Source: Melaminivora alkalimesophila
GTDB lineage: Bacteria > Pseudomonadota > Gammaproteobacteria > Burkholderiales > Burkholderiaceae_C
DNA: 6,361 nt
NCBI RefSeq assembly: GCF_000282995.1
Contig: NZ_ALEE01000241.1
Location: 1-6,361, forward strand
Reading direction: 5' to 3'
Shown here piece by piece: positions 1-5,535 of the stretch. The position numbers and the translations under genes were made by a program. Position 1 is the first letter of the stretch; each line of letters begins with the position of its first letter. The notes beneath the pieces were generated by a model. The model worked only from the letters and a program-made list of their open reading frames with translations, had not been told where the DNA came from and made no database searches.

Positions 1-315
1 CAGGCTCGCCAGCCGCTGCCGGAAGGGCAGCACCACGGTCTGGTCCACGCCGCAGGCGGCCAGCTCGCCCAGCTTGTCGCGCAGGGTGCCGATGCGCGCG
101 GGCGCGAGCTCCGGGCGCTGGTGCACGCGTGCGAAGTAGTCGCGCGGGTGCGGCTCGAAGGTCAGCACGCAGCTGGGCAGGCCGCGGCGCTGCGCCTCGC
201 CGGCCAGCAGCGCCAGCATCGCCTGGTGGCCGCGGTGCACGCCATCGAAGTTGCCGATGGTCAGGGCGCAGTGGGGGGCGATGCCGGCGTGGTGGAGGCC
301 GCGGAAGATCTTCAT
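1..315 (-). CDS. ribF: Bifunctional riboflavin kinase/FAD synthetase RibF, N-terminal part (cut by window edge)
   Basis: RibF phosphorylates riboflavin to FMN and adenylylates FMN to FAD in the cytoplasm. Only the first 105 residues are here; they fall in the FAD synthetase (nucleotidyltransferase) domain, and the C-terminal flavokinase domain lies beyond the left edge. The minus-strand frame opens with ATG at 315 and stays open to base 1. Visible motifs are TIGNFDGVHRGH at residues 19-30, which includes the HxGH nucleotide-binding signature (HRGH, 27-30), TFEPHPRDYF at 52-61, and the arginine/lysine-rich helix around 74-82 (RIGTLRDKL). These align in order and spacing with the roughly 310-aa enterobacterial RibF as I remember it. 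No strong Shine-Dalgarno precedes the ATG (only an AAGACAAG-like purine run), but the N-terminus MKIFRGLH matches the family start. In related bacteria ribF is usually followed by ileS and lspA; that part is outside the window. Confidence 0.95.
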   Translation of the reverse strand, partial: MKIFRGLHHAGIAPHCALTIGNFDGVHRGHQAMLALLAGEAQRRGLPSCVLTFEPHPRDYFARVHQRPELAPARIGTLRDKLGELAACGVDQTVVLPFRQRLASL

Positions 316-362
316 TGGCTTGCTTGTCTTTCGATAGCGAAATGCCCAGTCCCATCAAGCAC

Positions 363-393
363 TTGCGCAGGATTTTTCCCGGGGGAGTATATT
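363..393. promoter_or_regulatory. Candidate divergent promoter between ribF and the HNH gene
   Basis: The 123-bp gap 316-438 holds one AT-rich core, GAGTATATTGTG, around 385-396. Read on the plus strand it gives TATATT (388-393), five of six bases of the sigma-70 -10 consensus. A TTGCGC at 363-368 is a weak -35 at a 19-bp spacing, slightly long. This would start transcription near 400 and give the HNH gene a leader of about 39 nt. Read on the minus strand the same core gives TATACT (391 down to 386), also five of six, which would start ribF near 379 with a leader of about 64 nt; I see no good -35 for that direction. I see nothing else in this gap. The call is pattern matching only. Confidence 0.4.
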
Positions 394-428
394 GTGCGGG
401 AAGGGATCATGGGCCGCCGTGCCCGCAT

Positions 429-433
429 GGAGG
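429..433 (+). promoter_or_regulatory. Shine-Dalgarno that selects the GTG start of the HNH gene
   Basis: GGAGG at 429-433 is followed by TTTCT and then GTG at 439-441, an ideal 5-nt spacing. The two upstream in-frame ATGs are poorer. ATG 409 has AAGGGA only two bases before it, and ATG 427 overlaps the GGAGG and has no ribosome site of its own. The protein from GTG begins (M)KVLKLSAQG, which is how I remember related proteins starting. Confidence 0.7.
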
Positions 434-438
434 TTTCT

Positions 439-996
439 GTGAAGGTCTTGAAGCTGTCGGCCCAGGGGCTGCCGCAGTCGTGGATCACGCTGGAGGAGGC
501 GGTGACCCATTACGCCGCCGGAGACGTGCGCTGGGAGCTGGGCGCGCGCGTCGCGCTCTTTCGGGGTGGCCACAATGCGCTCACGGGCGTGCAGTCGCAG
601 ATCGCGGTCAGCAGCATCATCGGCACGCGCGGCGCGCCGAGCATCAACCTGTTCCAGCTCGAACCCAGCCTGACCAACGGCAAGCTTTTCGCCCGCGATC
701 GCAACCTGTGCGCCTACTGCGGCCGCCAGCTGCACGAGCACGACCTGACGCGCGAGCACATCGTGCCGGTGGCGCGCGGGGGCGCGAACCACTGGATGAA
801 CGTGGTCACGGCCTGCCGCCCCTGCAACCACCGCAAGGGCCCGCGCACGCCCGAGCAGGCGCGCATGCCGCTGCTCTACACGCCGTACGTGCCCAGCCTG
901 TGGGAAGACTTCATCCTGCGCAACCGCCGCATCCTGGCCGACCAGATGGAATTCCTGATGGCGCACGTGCCGAAGTCGTCGCGGCTGCTGAGCTGA
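439..996 (+). CDS. Small stand-alone HNH endonuclease family protein
   Basis: A 185-aa protein from the GTG start, with ATG 427 or 409 as alternatives (189 or 195 aa). The HNH (McrA-type, beta-beta-alpha-metal) fold occupies residues 91-133. It has a first Cys pair CAYC (C91, C94), REHIVP with the probable catalytic His107, Asn121 in HWMNVVTAC, a second Cys pair C126/C129, and the closing CNHRK with Asn130. The four cysteines probably hold a structural zinc, and the His/Asn set would bind the catalytic metal. Residues 1-80 form a unique N-terminal region with no motif I can name, and the C-terminus (about 150-180, LLYTPYVPSLWEDFIL and on) also lies outside the HNH core. There is no adjacent methyltransferase, toxin partner, intein or phage gene, and codon usage matches the neighbours, so this looks like a fixed chromosomal gene of unknown role rather than a restriction or homing enzyme. 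The family call is firm; nuclease activity and target are inference. Confidence 0.9.
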   Translation: MKVLKLSAQGLPQSWITLEEAVTHYAAGDVRWELGARVALFRGGHNALTGVQSQIAVSSIIGTRGAPSINLFQLEPSLTNGKLFARDRNLCAYCGRQLHEHDLTREHIVPVARGGANHWMNVVTACRPCNHRKGPRTPEQARMPLLYTPYVPSLWEDFILRNRRILADQMEFLMAHVPKSSRLLS

Positions 997-1002
997 GGCA
1001 GG

Positions 1003-1031
1003 AAAGGAAAACCGCGCCTTGCGCGGTTTCT
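1003..1031. terminator. Hairpin terminator shared by the convergent HNH and dehydrogenase genes
   Basis: AAACCGCGC (1009-1017), a CTT loop and GCGCGGTTT (1021-1029) form a perfect 9-bp stem with a 3-nt loop, 12 bp past the HNH stop and about 30 bp past the stop of the dehydrogenase small subunit on the other strand. On the minus strand the stem is followed by a T-rich run (TTTTCCTTTCC), so it should work best for the dehydrogenase operon. On the plus strand only TTTC follows, so termination there would be weaker. Confidence 0.82.
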
Positions 1032-1058
1032 GCGGTCTGGCAAGGGAACAGCCTATCC

Positions 1059-2174
1059 TCAGGCAAACACCCCCGCCGTCTCCTCCATCCGCGCGCTCAC
1101 CTCACCCAGGTGGTGCAGCGTGTCGCCGAAGCACATCTCCAGCTGCGTCAGCGCCTTGAAGTAATGGCTGCCGGCGTATTCGTCGGTCACGCCGATGCCG
1201 CCGTGCAGCTGCACCGATTGCTGGCCGATGAAGCGCATGGACTGGCCCAGCTGCACCTTGGCGCGCGACAGGGCGCGGCGGCGCTCGGCGGGCGGCTCGC
1301 CCAGCTTCAGGCTGGCGTAATAGCTCATGGAGCGCGCCAGCTCCAGCTGCATCTTCATGTCGGCCACGCGGTGGCGCAGCGCCTGGAAGCTGGCGATCGG
1401 CACGCCGAACTGCTTGCGCTGGTTCATGTAGTCGACGGTGAGCGCAAGTGTCTGCTCCATGGCGCCCACGGCGTAGGCGCAGGTGGCGGCGATGCCCACG
1501 TCCACCGCCAGCTCCAGCGCCGCCAGGCCCTCCTGCGTGAGCAGCGTGGCCGGCGCACCGTCGAGCCGCAACTCGGCCGCGCGGCTGCCATCCGCCGTGC
1601 CGTAGCCTTGCGTACCGACGCCCGGGGCCTTGCGCTCGACGAGGAACAGGGCGATCTTCCCGTCCAGCAGCACGGGCACGAGAAAAGCGTCCGCCTCGTC
1701 CCCGGCCGGCACGAGGCTCTTGGCGCCCTTCAGCGCATGGCCCTCCGGGGTGGCCGTCGCCTGGGTGTCGCACACGTCCAGCCGGTAGCGGGCGCGCCGC
1801 TCCTGGTGGGCCAGGACGACCAGCGCCTCGCCGCTGGCGATGCGCGACAGCCAATCGGCCTGCACGGCCTCGGGCGCGCAGTCAGCGAGCACGCGCGCAG
1901 CGATGAAGGCCTGCGCCAGCGGCTCCAGCACGATGCCGCGGCCCAGTTCTTCCAGGGTCACCATGGCGTCCACCGCGCCCTGGCCCAGGCCACCGTGCGC
2001 CTCGGGCACCGTGAGGGCCGTCAGGCCCAGCTCGGCCAGTTCGTTCCAGGCGCTGCGGTCGAAGCCGCCCGCGGCGGCGATGGAGCGGCGGCGTTCGAAG
2101 CCATAACCCCTGTCCACCCAGCGGCGCACCGCCTCGCGCAGTTGCTGCTGGCCGTCGGAAAAGTCGAAATCCAT
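1059..2174 (-). CDS. pimD: Acyl-CoA dehydrogenase, small subunit of a PimC/PimD-type pair
   Basis: A 371-aa FAD-dependent acyl-CoA dehydrogenase fold protein, predicted to pair with the product of the gene just upstream to introduce a 2,3-double bond into an acyl-CoA. The N-terminal helical domain (about 1-115) includes LGLTALTVPEAHGGLG (49-64), and a beta domain (about 118-215) follows. The C-terminal helical domain has RKQFG (253-257) and QLHGGIGVTDEY (322-333), the usual FAD-binding signature. Where classical members carry the catalytic glutamate (YEGT), this protein reads CFGDT (348-352), as I recall for other PimD-like small subunits. It may therefore be a structural partner or non-classical half of a heteromeric enzyme. 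The start at ATG 2174 has AGGAG nine bases upstream. The gene lies 21 bp behind the large subunit and is followed by the terminator near 1009-1029. PimD proper acts on pimeloyl-CoA; the real substrate here could be another dicarboxylyl-, branched or aromatic-derived CoA ester. Confidence 0.88.
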   Translation of the reverse strand: MDFDFSDGQQQLREAVRRWVDRGYGFERRRSIAAAGGFDRSAWNELAELGLTALTVPEAHGGLGQGAVDAMVTLEELGRGIVLEPLAQAFIAARVLADCAPEAVQADWLSRIASGEALVVLAHQERRARYRLDVCDTQATATPEGHALKGAKSLVPAGDEADAFLVPVLLDGKIALFLVERKAPGVGTQGYGTADGSRAAELRLDGAPATLLTQEGLAALELAVDVGIAATCAYAVGAMEQTLALTVDYMNQRKQFGVPIASFQALRHRVADMKMQLELARSMSYYASLKLGEPPAERRRALSRAKVQLGQSMRFIGQQSVQLHGGIGVTDEYAGSHYFKALTQLEMCFGDTLHHLGEVSARMEETAGVFA

Positions 2175-2195
2175 GGGTCTTGTCTCCTGTTTCCT

Positions 2196-3377
<1,182 letters not shown>

Positions 3378-3396
3378 GCGTCACGTCTCCTTTGCG

Positions 3397-3431
3397 GCAG
3401 GCGGTTTTAGCACGACCGTTCGCCCGCCTGC
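3397..3431 (-). promoter_or_regulatory. Inverted repeat and possible extended -10 promoter ahead of the dehydrogenase operon
   Basis: The 80-bp gap between yceH and the large-subunit gene contains GCAGGCGG (3397-3404) and CCGCCTGC (3424-3431), a perfect 8-bp inverted repeat around a 19-nt spacer. On the minus strand the spacer includes TGC followed by TAAAAC (3412 down to 3404), an extended -10-like element (four of six in the hexamer) that would start transcription near 3397, about 20 nt before the ATG. I see no -35 match. The repeat lacks a following T-run, so it looks less like a terminator for yceH than like an operator or an RNA hairpin. Confidence 0.3.
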
Positions 3432-3457
3432 TGTCCGAGGTGCGACAGCGGCAGCCT

Positions 3458-4156
3458 TCAAGCGCCCGGGTCGGCCGATACGCCCAGCTGCTCGCACAGC
3501 CGCTCTACCGTGGCGCGCAGCCGCTCCACCTCGGCCTCCAGGGCCTGGACGCGCTGGGGCAGGGAATCGCCTGCATCGCCGTGGTGGTGGTCCGGCCTGC
3601 ACGGGGCGGGGGGCGCGGCGGTGGCGGCCTCCACCGGCCCGCAGAGCAGGTGCGCCCAGCGGCTTTCACGCGCGCCGGGGGCCCGCGGGAGCAAGGTAAC
3701 CAGCGGGCCGCCCCTGGCGTCGCTTCGCTCCGCGAGTTCGTCCAGGAACGCCTCCACCGACGAGATGTCCGCGAAGCGGTGCCAGCGCTCGGCGTGCAGG
3801 CGCAGCTCGCCGGCGGTCTGCGGCCCGCGCAGCATGAGCAGGGCGAGGAGGATGGCCGATTGTTCCGGCACCCCGACACCGCGTGGGAAGTTGTGTTCCC
3901 AGCGCGGCACGCGCGCGCCGCCGATCTCCACCACCAGCGCCCGGCTGCGCAGGCCGTCCAGGGCCTCCAGCACCTCGCCTTCCGCGAACTGCATGACGGG
4001 GTCGCGGCTGGTCTTCTGGTTGCAGCCGCTCAGCAGGCTGTTGAGGCTCAGCGGATAGCTGTCGGGGACGGTGCGCGCCTTCTCCAGCAGGGTGGCGAGC
4101 ACGCGCGCCTCGGTCGAGGTCAGGGGCCGGGAGCGGCCATCGAACGGTGTGGACAT
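3458..4156 (-). CDS. yceH: YceH family protein (DUF480, UPF0502), tandem winged-helix
   Basis: A 232-aa protein, close to the roughly 215 aa of E. coli YceH, matching the family end to end: [20 protein letters not shown] (12-31), [21 protein letters not shown] (34-54), then [11 protein letters not shown] near 65-75, [14 protein letters not shown] (106-119), a conserved segment [11 protein letters not shown] (163-173), and a C-terminal coiled coil (about 200-224, heptad-like [19 protein letters not shown]). The family is built of two winged-helix domains, so DNA binding is plausible but the function is not established. A linker with a His cluster (DHHHGD, 189-194) and an Ala/Pro run precedes the coil. 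The frame is open much further upstream (to 4351), but homology begins just after ATG 4156, and the upstream frame is antisense to purN, so 4156 is the start. There is no Shine-Dalgarno; transcription may begin almost at the ATG. It diverges from purN over 22 bp. Confidence 0.93.
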   Translation of the reverse strand: MSTPFDGRSRPLTSTEARVLATLLEKARTVPDSYPLSLNSLLSGCNQKTSRDPVMQFAEGEVLEALDGLRSRALVVEIGGARVPRWEHNFPRGVGVPEQSAILLALLMLRGPQTAGELRLHAERWHRFADISSVEAFLDELAERSDARGGPLVTLLPRAPGARESRWAHLLCGPVEAATAAPPAPCRPDHHHGDAGDSLPQRVQALEAEVERLRATVERLCEQLGVSADPGA

Positions 4157-4163
4157 GGCCGGA

Positions 4164-4172
4164 GGATAATCC
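4164..4172. promoter_or_regulatory. Candidate symmetric -10 element serving yceH and purN in both directions
   Basis: Only 22 bp separate the divergent ATGs of yceH (4156) and purN (4179). In the middle is GGATAATCC, whose reverse complement is GGATTATCC. The plus strand offers GATAAT (4165-4170, five of six bases of the -10 consensus) and the minus strand GATTAT (4171 down to 4166, four of six). Normal spacing puts the start sites near 4177 and 4159, within two to three bases of each ATG, so both messages could be leaderless or nearly so. No recognisable -35 is seen for either. GGAGG at 4161-4165 is 13 nt from the purN ATG, too far to be a good ribosome site. Confidence 0.45.
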
Positions 4173-4178
4173 GCAGCA

Positions 4179-4799
4179 ATGAAGAACATCGTCATCCTGA
4201 TCTCCGGCGGTGGCTCCAACATGGCAGCCATCGCGCGCACGGCCGAGCAGCAGGACTGGGCCGGGCGCCACGGCATCCGCATCGCGGCGGTGGTGAGCAA
4301 CCGCCCGGATGCCGGCGGGCTGGCCCTGGCGCGCGAGCGGGGCATTCCCACGGCGGTGGTGGACCACAGGGCCTATCCCACGCGCGAAGCCTTCGATGCC
4401 GCGCTGGCCGAGGGGGTGGAGGCGCACGATCCGGCGCTGGTCGTGCTGGCGGGCTTCATGCGGATCCTGACGCCGGGCTTCGTGGAGCGCTTCGCAGGGC
4501 GCCTGCTGAACATTCACCCTTCGTTGCTGCCGGCTTTTCCGGGCCTGGACACGCACCAGCGCGCCATCGATGCGGGCTGCAAGGTGGCGGGCTGTACGGT
4601 GCACGAAGTGACGGCGGAACTGGACGTCGGCCCGATCCTGGAGCAGGCCGTGGTGGCGGTGCTGCCCTGCGACACGGCCGAGACGCTGGCGGCGCGGGTG
4701 CTGACGCAGGAGCACGAAATCTACCCGCGCGCCATCCTGGCGCACCTGCTGGGCCGGCGGCCGGTCTGCGACCAGGAGCGACAGGCGGGCAGCGCCTGA
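4179..4799 (+). CDS. purN: Phosphoribosylglycinamide formyltransferase (GAR transformylase)
   Basis: PurN transfers a formyl group from 10-formyltetrahydrofolate to GAR, the third step of de novo purine synthesis, in the cytoplasm. The 206-aa product is close to the 212 aa of E. coli PurN. Visible motifs are the phosphate-binding loop ISGGGSNM (8-15), [11 protein letters not shown] (38-48), GFMRIL (92-97) of the folate site, and the catalytic block [13 protein letters not shown] (110-122) with Asn111 and His113. Asp149 in ELDVGPI (147-153) completes the Asn/His/Asp set, corresponding to E. coli Asn106, His108 and Asp144. The start [14 protein letters not shown] is canonical. It is not next to purM, unlike in enterobacteria; it stands between divergent yceH and a convergent membrane-protein gene, so it is probably a single-gene transcript. 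Confidence 0.97.
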   Translation: MKNIVILISGGGSNMAAIARTAEQQDWAGRHGIRIAAVVSNRPDAGGLALARERGIPTAVVDHRAYPTREAFDAALAEGVEAHDPALVVLAGFMRILTPGFVERFAGRLLNIHPSLLPAFPGLDTHQRAIDAGCKVAGCTVHEVTAELDVGPILEQAVVAVLPCDTAETLAARVLTQEHEIYPRAILAHLLGRRPVCDQERQAGSA

Positions 4800-4824
4800 G
4801 CCCTCCTGACCTGCCTGCGCTCAG
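4796..4824. terminator. Weak inverted repeat spanning the convergent stop codons of purN and the membrane gene
   Basis: CTGAGC (4796-4801) and GCTCAG (4819-4824) form a 6-bp inverted repeat around a 17-nt loop. The purN stop (TGA, 4797-4799) sits in the left arm and the stop of the minus-strand gene (TCA on the plus strand, 4821-4823) in the right. An alternative pairing CCCTC (4801-4805) with GAGGG (4824-4828) competes. Neither has a T-run, so it is at best a weak terminator; nothing stronger is visible in this 21-bp gap. Confidence 0.25.
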
Positions 4825-5375
4825 AGGGTGCGCATCACCTTGGCGCCGCTGCCTTCCAGCAGTTCGCGCGCACGCTGCGTCTGTTCGCTGTCCGTGGGGT
4901 GAACCACCAGCGCCCAGCGCCCCGCGCGCAGCGCCGAGCGCACCTGGGCAATGACGCGCACGTGGTCCGGGCGGATGGTGACCAGCCCGCCCAGCAGCAG
5001 TCCGAAGGTGGTGGCGAAGCCGACGATCGCGATGAAGGCGAGCAGCGGGCTGCTGGCCAGCATCGGGTGGCCGGTGCCCATCCAGTAGGCATACAGCAGC
5101 AGGCCCAAAACGAAGCCCGCGAAGCCGGCCACCAGGTGGGCGCGGAACGCGGTGTGGAAGATGCCCGACTGCTCGGGCTCCATCTTGCGGCCGAACAGGT
5201 CGGCGCGGTGGGTCTTCAGGTCGGCCTGGCTCAGCAGCCGCACCTGGGTGGGTTCCATTCCGGGCAGGCGCAGCACCTGGCCGACCATGGCCTCGGCGCT
5301 TGCCTTGTCGTCGTACAGTGCGACCACCTTGGTGAGCGATTTCTCGCCGAACATGCCTTGCAACAGATAGTCCAT
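4821..5375 (-). CDS. Conserved inner-membrane protein of unknown function with a central two-helix hairpin
   Basis: A 184-aa protein starting at ATG 5375, with AGGAG six bases upstream. The frame is open further upstream (to 6341), but that extension is antisense to the methyltransferase gene and is not coding. The N-terminal part (about 15-50) looks like a beta-alpha-beta unit (VVALYDDKASAEAMVGQVL, then VRLLS), reminiscent of stress-protein modules that begin with a beta strand and a D-xx-xA helix. Two hydrophobic segments follow (about 81-99 and 111-134), joined by a short loop WMGTGHPMLASS. The C-terminal tail (about 140-184) again reads strand-helix-strand (WALVVHPTDSEQTQRARELL, then AKVMRTL). 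With both termini on the same side, the two soluble modules would face the cytoplasm. There is no signal peptide or enzyme motif. It converges on purN and diverges from the methyltransferase gene. The gene is clearly real; I cannot name a function. Confidence 0.85.
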   Translation of the reverse strand: MDYLLQGMFGEKSLTKVVALYDDKASAEAMVGQVLRLPGMEPTQVRLLSQADLKTHRADLFGRKMEPEQSGIFHTAFRAHLVAGFAGFVLGLLLYAYWMGTGHPMLASSPLLAFIAIVGFATTFGLLLGGLVTIRPDHVRVIAQVRSALRAGRWALVVHPTDSEQTQRARELLEGSGAKVMRTL

Positions 5376-5519
5376 GGGGTGCTCCTTCCTTGTGGCTGGC
5401 GGCCTGGGTCTGGGATCCGGCCGCGACAGTGATGCGCCCAAGTTAACCAGCGCGGCGCGCCCCACCCGTAGGACGCCGTTGCGCCTTCCTGCCAGCGCCT
5501 GCCCGCCCCGGTCGCCGGG

Positions 5520-5535
5520 TGGGACAATTCCCCCA
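5520..5535 (+). promoter_or_regulatory. Candidate extended -10 promoter for the RNA methyltransferase, giving a leaderless start
   Basis: The 159-bp gap 5376-5534 separates two divergent genes. Directly before the plus-strand ATG (5535) is TGG (5520-5522) followed by GACAAT (5523-5528), an extended -10 arrangement with four of six bases of the hexamer. Conventional spacing puts the start site at 5535, the A of the ATG. No clear -35 is present and the Shine-Dalgarno is poor (GGTGGGA, about ten bases away). For the minus-strand membrane gene I see no convincing promoter in the gap; an AT-rich AGTTAACC near 5440-5447 is the only candidate core. Confidence 0.4.

Noticed and set aside
121..438. 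Upstream extension of the HNH frame to ATG 121
   Set aside because: Bases 121-315 are antisense to ribF, whose motifs are unmistakable. The extension shows no conservation-like features, and a good ribosome site marks GTG 439.
439..996. HNH protein as part of a restriction or defence system
   Set aside because: No methylase, helicase, sensor or toxin-like gene is adjacent, base composition matches the surroundings, and all neighbours are housekeeping genes.
5376..5534. Small RNA or riboswitch in the longest intergenic gap
   Set aside because: I could find no conserved riboswitch core, no strong hairpin with a T-run and no tRNA-like arms. The short palindromes present (GTTAAC, GGATCC, GGCGCGCC) are isolated and expected by chance in GC-rich DNA.
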